A stretch of DNA of 64,000 bases, taken from positions 212,666,624 through 212,730,623 of the forward strand of contig NC_053389.1 of assembly GCF_905171765.1 (NCBI RefSeq), in the 5' to 3' direction. Position numbers and translations under genes: made by a program. The notes under the pieces are model-generated. The model had not been told where the DNA came from, did not search any database, and saw only the letters and a list, made by a program, of their open reading frames with translations. Origin of the DNA: Bufo bufo. Its lineage: Eukaryota; Chordata; Amphibia; Anura; Bufonidae. Every line of letters starts with the position of its first letter. The stretch's first letter is position 1. Shown here one piece after another: positions 46,556-54,317 of the stretch.

Positions 46556-47554
46556 TGGACTTGAATATAATAAGAATACTCTCCTGCAGCGCAATCCTTC
46601 TTTTCTCACTTCGTTACACAAGGCAGCCTTCTCCCCCCTTGCAAGACGGGTGGTAATGAGCCGTTGGGGGAACACTTGTGTAGAAATTGTCCACATAAAG
46701 ATGGTACCCCTTGCCAAATAAGGGCGACACCAAGTCCCAGACTGTCTTCCACTGCTCCCCAGGTAGTTAGGGCAACCGACCGGCTCCAGGGTCTGATCTT
46801 TTCCCTCATAGATCCGAAATTTGTGGGTATAGCCTGTGGCCCTTTCACAGAGCTTATACAATTTGACCCCATACCGGGCACGCTTGCTTGGGATGTATTG
46901 TTTGAAGCCAAGGCGCCCGGTAAAATGTATTAGGGACTCGTCTACGCAGAAGTTTTATTTAGGGGTATACAAATCTGCAAATTTCTGGTTGAAGTGGTCT
47001 ATGAGGGGCCGAATTTTGTGGAGCCGGTCAAAAGCTGGGTGGCATCTGGGACGGGAGGTTGTGTTGTCGCTAAAGTGCAGGAAATGCAGAATGGTCTCAA
47101 AACGTGTCCTGGACATAGCAGCAGTGAACATGGGCATGTGATGAATCGGGTTCGTGGACCAATATGACCGCAATTCATACTTTTTGGTTAGACCCATGTT
47201 CAGGAGAAGGCCCAGAAATTTTTTAATTTCGGAAACTTGGACTGGTTTCCACCGGAAAGACTGGGCATAAGAGCTTCCCGGGTTGGCGGTTATAAATTGA
47301 GTGGCATACCGATTTGTTTCTGCCACGACTAAGTCCAAGAGCTCCGCAGTCAAGAACAGCTCAAAAAATCCCAGGGCCGAACCGATCTGAGCAGTCTCAA
47401 CCCGAACTCCAGACTGGGCGGTGAAAGGGGGAACTAATAGTGCGGCTGAAGTTGGTGACTGCCAATCAGGGTTTGCCAGCACCTCAGGGATTCTAGGGGC
47501 TCCACGGGCCTGTCTGTGCGGTGGCTGCGACGGGGTAACTATTTCACGTGCCAC
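46556..47554 (-). pseudogene. piggyBac transposase, main copy, broken
   Basis: Minus-strand frame 47554-46955 begins MAREIVTPSQPPHRQARGAP and carries the family core: RWKPVQVSEIKKFLGLLLNM, LRSYWSTNPIHHMPMF, MSRTRFETILHFLHFSDN. A TAA at 46955-46957 interrupts just before NFCVDESLIHFTGRLG, which contains the first catalytic Asp. The same frame continues through YKLCERATGYTHKFRIYEGK. A one-base loss near 46756 (GG where the second copy has GGG) shifts the frame before YVDNFYTSV, the second Asp. The C-terminal third and the Cys-rich zinc-binding tail are missing, replaced by array sequence. The protein would cut and paste at TTAA. The true start may be further upstream. Confidence 0.87.
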
Positions 47555-47574
47555 CGTACCAGCTCACTTTTTTC

Positions 47575-47822
47575 TCTTTCACTAGTTGATTGACAGGGGC
47601 GATCAAGGGGTTAATTGGGGTGATGGAGGGTGATGGAGGGTGATCTGGGGGCTAAGTGGGGTGTTGGTGGCTACTCACAGTGATGTGTGCTCCTCTGCTG
47701 GAACCAACCGACGAAAAGGACCAGCAGAGGAGCACAGAAGCCATTTAACACATCATATTTACTAATATAATGTGTTAGGTGGCTTCTGATTAGATTTTTT
47801 GAAAATCATCAACCTGCCAGCG
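47575..47822. repeat. piggyBac 5' leader with hairpins, left of gypsy insertion
   Basis: GGTGATGGAGGGTGATGG repeats (the reverse of the CACCCC words of the satellite at 16650), then hairpins TGTGCTCCTCTGCTGG...CCAGCAGAGGAGCACA and AACACATCATATTTA...TAATATAATGTGTT. Half of a third hairpin (CATCAACCTGCCAGCG) is completed at 53154-53180 across the gypsy insertion. Confidence 0.83.
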
Positions 47823-48354
47823 TGTCACAGCCAGACAGCTGAGAAGCGCTCACAGGAGCTTCTCAGATCCTCCTCCTTGAATTTCTTTGTTTTGGTTTAG
47901 TTTCTCATCTCGTTAGTCTATCTCAGCTGTCATGCAGTCAGACTGATCGCTACCCTTTAAGTTCCTCCCCATAATGCAGTAGTGTGCGGCTGATACAACT
48001 TCCTGGAGTGTGTGTGCATGCTGTTCCCAGTTCCCAGTCCTCAGTCGTCTGCAGATAAGTGCTGTTTATGTATTTATGTTTTTGTCTTTTCTGGATCCAG
48101 GTGACCCTGACTCCCTCCGTGTCAGTGTAGGGAGCCGGTGGTCGTGTCCCTTCACTATTGTAGGGTCTTCAGGTAATAGATAGCCGAGGAACGTGGATAT
48201 GCGGCCATCCACCTTTGGGGTGTTCGCATAGGCTGAGCAGTGAGGGAGAGCGGCAGCTCTATTGCAGGGGTCTCCCTTTGTTTCTTAGTTGTGGATCCAG
48301 AGAGACATTGTTTATATGGTATTGTCTTGTTTCCTGTACACCATCCGTGACATT
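47823..48354 (+). repeat. 5' LTR
   Basis: Starts TGTCACAGCCAG and ends CATCCGTGACA(TT). The terminal TGTCAC/GTGACA is inverted. It holds a possible TATA-like CTTTAA (about 47955-47960) and, 26-30 bases later, GTGTGCGGCTGATA, the predicted RNA start and self-primer. Confidence 0.93.
47955..47995 (+). promoter_or_regulatory. Predicted core promoter and RNA 5' end
   Basis: CCTTTAA is followed about 27 bases downstream by AGTGTGCGGCTGATA. If transcription starts near 47983, the first bases of the RNA include GCGGCTGATA (47986-47995), which is exactly complementary to 48354-48363. The promoter call is by position only. Confidence 0.4.
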
Positions 48355-48363
48355 ATCAGCCGC
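48354..48363 (+). promoter_or_regulatory. Primer-binding position complementary to the RNA's own 5' end
   Basis: TATCAGCCGC directly follows the LTR and does not begin with TGG, so it does not look like an ordinary tRNA primer site. It is a perfect 10-nt complement of GCGGCTGATA in the LTR. Self-priming is known for Tf1 and was proposed for the Tf1/sushi group. Confidence 0.65.
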
Positions 48364-48379
48364 CAAAACCGTCTCAAGC

Positions 48380-49123
48380 ATGGATCCGGTTTCACTTTTG
48401 GCTGAACGCCTCCAGGGTCTTTCATTGGAGGTAGCTGATCTCCGTAGGATTTTTTCTCAGTTTCAAGTGACCGGTTCAGCTTGCGTTCATGGAGTTTGTG
48501 CTGAGCCCAAGATCTCGCTCCCGGATACGTTCTCTGGGGGTAGTGAGAATTTTGTGCGTTTTAAAGAGGCTTGCAAACTCCATTTTCGCCTTCTTCCCCA
48601 TTCTTCTGGTGATGAAGAACGGAGGGTGGGGATCATTGTATCGCTGCTCAGGGGTAACGCTCAGTCTTGGGCCTTTTCGCTACCGGAGGGGGCACGGCCC
48701 CTCCGCTCAGTGGATGAATTCTTTTTAGCCCTGGGTCAGATATATGATGATCCGGATCGTATTGCTCTGGCCGAGTCTAGACTACGTCTGTTATGCCAGG
48801 GTAAACAATCCGCAGAGATATACTGCTCCGAATTTCGGAGATGGGCAGCTGATACTGGTTGGAATGATGCTGCACTCCGAAGTCAATTTTGCCATGGTCT
48901 TTCAGAGGGATTGAAAGATGCATTTTCCTTTCATGAGAGGCCTATCTCCTTGGACTCTGCTATGTCTCAGGCCGTTCGTATTGACAGGCGTCTTAGAGAG
49001 AGACGAGAGATCTCTCCTTCCTGTCCTATTCAGTCTCGGAACAGTGCAGCGGTCTCATTCTGTGCGCAGGAGTCTCAGTCGCTGTCAGCCCCTTCTGAGC
49101 AGGAGCCCATGCAGCTGGGTTGA
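48380..49123 (+). CDS. gag: Gag of gypsy element
   Basis: A frame of 247 codons from the ATG at 48380 (MDPVSLLAERLQGLSLEVAD). The same frame is open upstream to 48215 through the LTR, but this ATG follows the primer site and matches copy 1. It opens with a short coiled-coil-like segment. Residues about 45-175 form the retrotransposon Gag core (FSGGSENFVRFKEACKLHF..., RGNAQSWAFSLP, SVDEFFLALGQIYDD, IYCSEFRRWAADTGW). The nucleocapsid zinc knuckle lies in the pol frame just downstream. Gag ends at TGA 49121-49123. In copy 1 the equivalent position has one more G and reads through, so this stop is probably a secondary single-base loss. Gag would form the particle and package RNA in the cytoplasm. 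Confidence 0.92.
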   Translation: MDPVSLLAERLQGLSLEVADLRRIFSQFQVTGSACVHGVCAEPKISLPDTFSGGSENFVRFKEACKLHFRLLPHSSGDEERRVGIIVSLLRGNAQSWAFSLPEGARPLRSVDEFFLALGQIYDDPDRIALAESRLRLLCQGKQSAEIYCSEFRRWAADTGWNDAALRSQFCHGLSEGLKDAFSFHERPISLDSAMSQAVRIDRRLRERREISPSCPIQSRNSAAVSFCAQESQSLSAPSEQEPMQLG

Positions 49124-52100
49124 TTGCCTCTGACAATAGAAGATTCAGCCCGCATGGGAGGGTTTGTTTTTGTTGTGGAGGTATAAATCATTTGGCAAAT
49201 GTTTGTCCCTCAAGGAGATTCAGGCAGTTTTCTGGGAGTAATAAAGAGACAAAAAGGAAAAAATCTTTTAAAAATGTTCCGTCTGTTACTATTGGCAGGG
49301 TTGAGGCGGAAATTGAAGGTTTTCCGTTTGCTTGTAGTTCCCGTTTTGTCCTGCCTGCTAGGGTGGCGCTAGAGAGCAAGAGCATTTTTTGTGAGATTTT
49401 TGTGGATAGTGGAGCAGCTGTCAACCTCATTGATAATCAATTTGCAATAACTCATGGTTTCCAGGTATGCACTTTGGGAAGGGATATTCCTGTTTTTGCT
49501 ATTGATTCAGCTCCACTTTCTCAGAAATCATTAAAGGGCATAGTTCACAATATCCGTTTAATAGTGAGTGATGCTCATGTTGAGGATGTGTCATGTTTCG
49601 TCCTTAGCGGTTTGCCTACTCCTCTAGTGTTGGGGCTACCCTGGCTCACTAAACATAACCCCACCATTGATTGGCAAGCGAGGCAAATAAATGGTTGGAG
49701 TAACTTTTGCAGAGAGAATTGCCTCATAACATCTGTTTCTGAGGTTTCTACTAAGACTGTACCACCTTTCCTCTCTGAATTTTTGGATGTCTTCTCTGAG
49801 AGTGGAGTTCAGGGTTTGCCTCCGCACAGGGAGTATGATTGCCCTATTAATCTCATCCCAGGCGCCAAGCTGCCTAAATCTCGTTTATACAATCTCTCCC
49901 AACCTGAGAGGGTCGCTATGCGGGCTTATATCTCTGAGAGTTTGAGAAAAGGACACATACGACCCTCGAAGTCACCTGTTGCGGCTGGTTTTTTCTTTGT
50001 TAAGAAAAAAGATGGTTCTTTAAGACCTTGTCTGGATTTCAGGGAGCGGAACAGTATCACTATTCGTGATCCTTATCCGCTTCCTCTGATCCCGGACCTG
50101 TTTAACCAGGTTGTTGGGGCTAAAGTCTTTTCCAAATTAGACCTAAGAGGGGCATACAACCTGGTTAGGGTCAGAGAAGGAGACGAATGGAAGACGGCTT
50201 TCAATACCCCTGAGGGCCATTTTGAGAATTTGGTTATGCCTTTTGGTTTGATGAATGCCCCAGCCGTTTTTCAGCATTTCGTCAACAGCATTTTTTATCA
50301 TTTAATGGGAAAATTTGTATTAGTGTATTTGGATGACATTTTGATTTTTTCTCCTGATTTCAAGACTCATAAGGAACACTTACGTCAGGTCTTGCTCATT
50401 CTGCGGGAGAATAAATTATATGCGAAACTGGAAAAATGTGTGTTTGCGGTTCCAGAAATCCAATTTCTGGGGTTTCTTGTCTCCGCTTCTTGTTTTCGCA
50501 TGGACCCCGAGAAGGTCCGCGCTGTGCTTGAGTGGGAGCTTCCTGAGAACCAGAAGGCGCTGATGCGTTTTTTGGGCTTTGCCAATTATTACAGGAAATT
50601 TATTTTGAATTATTCCTCTGTTGTTAAACCACTCACTGATATGACCAGAAAGGGGGTAGATTTTTCTTCCTGGTCGGTAGAGGCGCGTAAGGCCTTTTCT
50701 AATATCAAGGAGAGTTTTGCTTCCGCTCCCATCCTAGTACAACCTGATATTTCGTTACCCTTCATAGTTGAGGTTGATGCTTCTGAGGTAGGGGTGGGTG
50801 CGGTCTTGTCTCAGGGTTCCTCTCCTGCCAAATGGCAACCGTGTGCCTTTTTCTCAAAGAAACTCTCCTCCGCAGAGAGAAATTATGATGTGGGAGATAG
50901 GGAATTGTTGGCCATCAAGTTGGCTTTTGAGGAATGGCGCCATTGGCTAGAGGGAGCCAGACACCCTATTACCGTGTTTACTGACCATAAAAATCTGGCC
51001 TATTTGGAGTCAGCCAAGCGTCTGAACCCGAGACAGGCCAGATGGTCTTTGTTCTTTTCAAGGTTTAATTTTGTTGTTACGTTCCGCCCTGGGGTTAAGA
51101 ATGTGAAGGCAGATGCCCTGTCACGTTGTTTTCCAGGAGGTGGGAATTTTGAAGACCCGGGTCCCATTTTGGCTGAAGGTGTGGTGGTCTCTGCTCTTTT
51201 TCCTGAATTGGAGGCAGAGGTGCAGGCAGCCCAGTCAGAAGCTCCTGATCTTTGTCCTCCTGGGAGGTTGTTTGTGCCTCTCGCTTTGAGACACAAGATT
51301 TTTAAAGAACACCACGACACGGTCCTTGCTGGGCACCCGGGGGCAAGAGCCACACTGGATCTCATCGCTCGGAGATTCTGGTGGCCTGCGCTTCGTAAGT
51401 CGGTTGAGGGTTTTGTGGCAGCTTGCGAGACTTGCGCTCGTGCCAAGGTCCCTCATTCACGGCCATCAGGTCCTCTCCTTCCTTTGCCCATTCCTTCCCG
51501 TCCTTGGACACATCTGTCCATGGACTTCATAACGGACTTGCCTCGTTCCTCGGGGAAGTCTGTGATTCTGGTGGTGGTGGACCGTTTTAGCAAAATGGTG
51601 CATTTTATCCCTTTCCCTGGTTTGCCCAATGCTAAGATGCTGGCGCAGGCATTTATTGACCACATTGTCAAATTGCATGGGATTCCTTCAGACATAGTCT
51701 CTGATAGGGGCACGCAGTTTGTTTCCAGATTCTGGAAGGCTTTCTGTTCTCGCTTGGGGGTTCGGTTGTCATTCTCTTCTGCTTTCCATCCGCAGTCGAA
51801 TGGCCAGACAGAGCGCGTCAATCAGAATCTGGAGACATATCTGCGCTGTTTTGTGGCGGAGAATCAGGAGGATTGGTGTTCTTTTTTGTCCCTTGCTGAG
51901 TTTGCTTTAAATAACCGTCGTCAGGAGTCCTCTGATAAGTCACCATTTTTTGGTGCATATGGGTTCCATCCGCAGTTTGGGACTTTCTCGGGAGAGGGCT
52001 CTTCTGGTTTGCCTGATGAGGACAGATTCTCCTCGTCTTTGTCATCTATTTGGCAAAAGATTCAGGATAATCTAAAGAGCATGAGTGAGAGATATAAGCG

Positions 52101-52653
52101 TGTGGCGGATAAGAGACGTGTGCCTGGTCCGGACCTGAATGTTGGTGATCTGGTGTGGTTGTCTACCAAGAAAATCAAATTGAAGGTTCCCTCCTGGAAG
52201 TTGGTTCCTAGGTTTATTGGGCCTTACAAGATCCTGTCTGTCATCAATCCTGTTGCCTACCGTCTTGATCTTCCTCAGACTTGGAAGATCCATAATGTTT
52301 TTCATAAGTCCTTATTGAAACCTTATGTTCAACCTATTGTACTCTCGCCTTTGCCTCCTCCTCCGATTATGGTTGATGGAAATCTTGAATTTCAGGTCTC
52401 TAGGATTGTGGATTCTCGTCTTGTCCGCGGTTCCCTCCAGTACCTCGTTCATTGGGAGGGTTATGGTCCTGAGGAGAGGATGTGGGTCCCAGTGACGGAC
52501 TTTAAGGCCTCTCGTCTCATCAGGGCTTTCCATAGGTCCCATCCTGAGAAGGTGGGCCCTGAGTGTCCGGAGTCCACTCCTAGAGGGAGGGGTACTGTCA
52601 CAGCCAGACAGCTGAAAAGCGCTCACAGGAGCTTCTCAGATCCTCCTCCTTGA
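49120..52653 (+). CDS. pol: Pol polyprotein: zinc knuckle, protease, RT, RNase H, integrase, chromodomain
   Basis: An open frame of 1,177 codons with no stop. Its frame is -1 relative to gag, opens at about 49099 and has no ATG at its start. Domains: CCHC knuckle C16-C29 (CFCCGGINHLANVC); aspartic protease D96 in FVDSGAAVNLID; RT with YLDD at 403-406; RNase H with D553 in VEVDASEVGVG and FTDHKNLAYL; integrase zinc finger HPGARATLDL...CETCARAK; DDE residues D802 (MDFITDLP), D862 (VSDRGTQF) and E898 (NGQTERVNQN), spacing DD35E; GPY/F-like RFIGPYKIL; chromodomain about 1090-1150 (FQVSRIVDSRL...YLVHWEGYGPEERMW). The last 19 codons and the stop lie inside the 3' LTR. All catalytic residues expected are present. 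Confidence 0.93.
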   Translation: MIASDNRRFSPHGRVCFCCGGINHLANVCPSRRFRQFSGSNKETKRKKSFKNVPSVTIGRVEAEIEGFPFACSSRFVLPARVALESKSIFCEIFVDSGAAVNLIDNQFAITHGFQVCTLGRDIPVFAIDSAPLSQKSLKGIVHNIRLIVSDAHVEDVSCFVLSGLPTPLVLGLPWLTKHNPTIDWQARQINGWSNFCRENCLITSVSEVSTKTVPPFLSEFLDVFSESGVQGLPPHREYDCPINLIPGAKLPKSRLYNLSQPERVAMRAYISESLRKGHIRPSKSPVAAGFFFVKKKDGSLRPCLDFRERNSITIRDPYPLPLIPDLFNQVVGAKVFSKLDLRGAYNLVRVREGDEWKTAFNTPEGHFENLVMPFGLMNAPAVFQHFVNSIFYHLMGKFVLVYLDDILIFSPDFKTHKEHLRQVLLILRENKLYAKLEKCVFAVPEIQFLGFLVSASCFRMDPEKVRAVLEWELPENQKALMRFLGFANYYRKFILNYSSVVKPLTDMTRKGVDFSSWSVEARKAFSNIKESFASAPILVQPDISLPFIVEVDASEVGVGAVLSQGSSPAKWQPCAFFSKKLSSAERNYDVGDRELLAIKLAFEEWRHWLEGARHPITVFTDHKNLAYLESAKRLNPRQARWSLFFSRFNFVVTFRPGVKNVKADALSRCFPGGGNFEDPGPILAEGVVVSALFPELEAEVQAAQSEAPDLCPPGRLFVPLALRHKIFKEHHDTVLAGHPGARATLDLIARRFWWPALRKSVEGFVAACETCARAKVPHSRPSGPLLPLPIPSRPWTHLSMDFITDLPRSSGKSVILVVVDRFSKMVHFIPFPGLPNAKMLAQAFIDHIVKLHGIPSDIVSDRGTQFVSRFWKAFCSRLGVRLSFSSAFHPQSNGQTERVNQNLETYLRCFVAENQEDWCSFLSLAEFALNNRRQESSDKSPFFGAYGFHPQFGTFSGEGSSGLPDEDRFSSSLSSIWQKIQDNLKSMSERYKRVADKRRVPGPDLNVGDLVWLSTKKIKLKVPSWKLVPRFIGPYKILSVINPVAYRLDLPQTWKIHNVFHKSLLKPYVQPIVLSPLPPPPIMVDGNLEFQVSRIVDSRLVRGSLQYLVHWEGYGPEERMWVPVTDFKASRLIRAFHRSHPEKVGPECPESTPRGRGTVTARQLKSAHRSFSDPPP
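52580..52595 (+). promoter_or_regulatory. Polypurine tract
   Basis: AGAGGGAGGGG followed by TAC lies directly before the 3' LTR start at 52596. This is the standard position of the plus-strand primer. It overlaps the pol reading frame. Confidence 0.8.
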
Positions 52654-53151
52654 ATTTCTTTGTTTTGGTTTAGTTTCTCATCTCGTTAGTCTATCTCAGC
52701 TGTCATGCAGTCAGACTGATCGCTACCCTTTAAGTTCCTCCCCATAATGCTACAGTAGTGTGCGGCTGATACAACTTCCTGGAGTGTGTGTGCATGCTGT
52801 TCCCAGTTCCCAGTTCCCAGTCCTCAGTCCTCAGTCGTCAGTCGTCTGCAGATAAGTGCTGTTTATGTATTTATGTTTTTGTCTTTTCTGGATCCAGGTG
52901 ACCCTGACTCCCTCCGTGTCAGTGTAGGGAGCCGGTGGTCGTGTCCCTTCACTATTGTAGGGTCTTCAGGTAATAGATAGCCGAGGAACGTGGATATGCG
53001 GCCATCCACCTTTGGGGTGTTCGCATAGGCTGAGCAGTGAGGGAGAGCGGCAGCTCTATTGCAGGGGTCTCCCTTTGTTCCTTAGTTGTGGATCCAGAGA
53101 GACATTGTTTATATGGTATTGTCTTGTTTCCTGTACACCATCCGTGACATT
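52596..53151 (+). repeat. 3' LTR
   Basis: Matches the 5' LTR except for G/A at position 22 of the LTR, a T/C near 53080, a 3-base insertion near 52751 and about 21 extra bases in the CAGTTCCCAGTCCTCAGTCGT tract (52800-52850). The latter two are tandem-repeat length changes. Confidence 0.93.
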
Positions 53152-53337
53152 GCGACGATCATTGGCTGGCAGGTTGATGACGAACTTGTCTTTTAAATTT
53201 TGCCGGCCCGCGATGCGCATGCGCGGGCCGGCTTTGGCCGAAATCTCGCGTCTCGCGAGAGGACGCACCGGCGCGTCCACCCAGAGTAACAGGACCGCCG
53301 CAAAGACGCAATCCTGCATACGGCGGTCCTGAGCAGG
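53152..53337. repeat. piggyBac terminal hairpins, right of gypsy insertion
   Basis: Completes the hairpin split by gypsy (ATTGGCTGGCAGGTTGATG). It then holds GCCGGCCCGCG...CGCGGGCCGGC, TCTCGCGTCTCGCGAGA, GGACGCACCGGCGCGTCC and AGGACCGCCG...CGGCGGTCCT next to the TTAA. This is the same order of elements as 16269-16450 read in reverse. Confidence 0.85.
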
Positions 53338-53341
53338 TTAA

Positions 53342-54317
53342 CTTAAGGCTACTTTCCTATTGGTTTGATATCTAGAATTAGCGAAGATGACGAATATGAC
53401 TAATGTATTCGTCATATTCCTCAAAACGAAGATAACGAAGTATTCTACATCTTCGTTTTAGCTCCATATTCGTCAACTTCGCTAATTCTAGCAATCAAAT
53501 AGGAAAGTTGACTATAGAGACAGCTAAGTTTAATTCGCTATGCGATTATATTACTTAGCTTTTTTTAAAAAAAAATTGAATAGTTAAATACTTGATTATT
53601 ATAATGATTCTATTTATAAACAAAAAAAAAAGCTAATTAATATAATCGCATAGCGAATTAAACTTAGCTGTCTCTATAGTCAACCTTCCTATTTGATTGC
53701 TAGAATTAGCGAAGTTGACGAATATGGAGCTAAAACGAAGATGTAGAATACTTCGTTATCTTCGTTTTGAGGAATATGATGAATACATTCGTCATATTCG
53801 CTAATTCTACCAAGCCAACCATAGTAAACCAGGTCCAAGTTGAAATCGCAATTCGATTAATTCAAGTTATAATAATCGAATTTCGATTTTAACTTAGCAC
53901 TGCTATAGTCCATATTAGGCTAGAATTAACGAATATGGAATATAGCAGTGCTAAGTTAAAATCGAAATTATTATAACTTGAAATAATCGAATTGCGATTT
54001 CAACGTAATTCTCAAATCCGACAGTACATTCTAGTATGGAGACGTTCCCATGGTGATGGGGACGCTCCATGAGCACGGAAGTCGTCAGAAACGGCAACGG
54101 GCACTGACTGGAGCAACCAGGAAGCCAGGAATCCTAAGGACAGGTAAAAACTACTTTTGGGAAGTGGGAAAGAAAAAAATATAACATAAAAAAAAACAAA
54201 AAAAAAAACATTCGAAATATCGAATTTATAGCACTATATTAGAAATATTCCAGAATTAGCAAAGTGGCGATATTCGCCAAAAAAAAATTGATATTAGAAT
54301 ATTCGCGCTTAACACTA
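53342..54317. repeat. AT-rich multi-palindrome (GAATATTCG type), hAT-flanked
   Basis: A large palindrome has arms at about 53349-53565 and 53630-53812, sharing AGCTAAGTTTAATTCGCTATG and CTTCGTTATCTTCGTTTTG in inverted order. A second lies at 53832-53910 / 53935-54003 (AATCGAATTTCGATTTTAAC type). The right terminus at 54317 is TTCGCGCTTAACACTA. No coding content. Confidence 0.75.

Larger units (their letters stand above)
47823..53151 (+). mobile_element. Full-length Ty3/gypsy chromovirus-like retrotransposon (Tf1/sushi type)
   Basis: Two LTRs of 532 and 556 bp enclose gag and pol. By eye they differ by about two substitutions plus changes in short tandem repeats, which implies a recent insertion. 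The integrase lies downstream of RNase H and pol ends with a chromodomain, which places the element among chromoviruses. It inserted in the loop-side of a piggyBac hairpin: 5' flank ...CCAGCG, 3' flank GCGACGATC, so only GCG (3-5 bp at most) can be the target duplication. Gag and pol are in different frames by one base. Confidence 0.95.
44035..53337 (-). mobile_element. piggyBac element with transposase remnants, rearranged
   Basis: The right end reads ACGGCGGTCCTGAGCAGG followed by TTAA (53338-53341). The reverse complement of this end aligns with the left end of the element at 16269. Inward lie the hairpin ladder, a leader, the transposase on the minus strand (47554 down to about 46556), then mirror-array units, a copied hAT block, and a second copy of the transposase C-terminal part. 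The left TTAA end is lost: the sequence breaks off at TGTTTGGGTAAAA near 44032. A gypsy element (47823-53151) splits its 5' end. Confidence 0.8.
43995..54317. mobile_element. hAT-type insertion with 8-bp duplication CTTGTTTG, containing nested elements
   Basis: CTTGTTTG occurs at 43987-43994 and 54318-54325. The termini TAGTGATGAGCGG and CGCTTAACACTA are inverted (TAGTG-T-AGCG). Removing the insertion restores hAT copy 2 sequence (...GGACTTGTTTGTACCTTGTGCAG), which copy 1 shows uninterrupted at 33052-33075. The original element is represented by the first ~30 bases and the AT-rich palindromes at 53342-54317; the rest is piggyBac and gypsy sequence inserted later. Confidence 0.85.
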
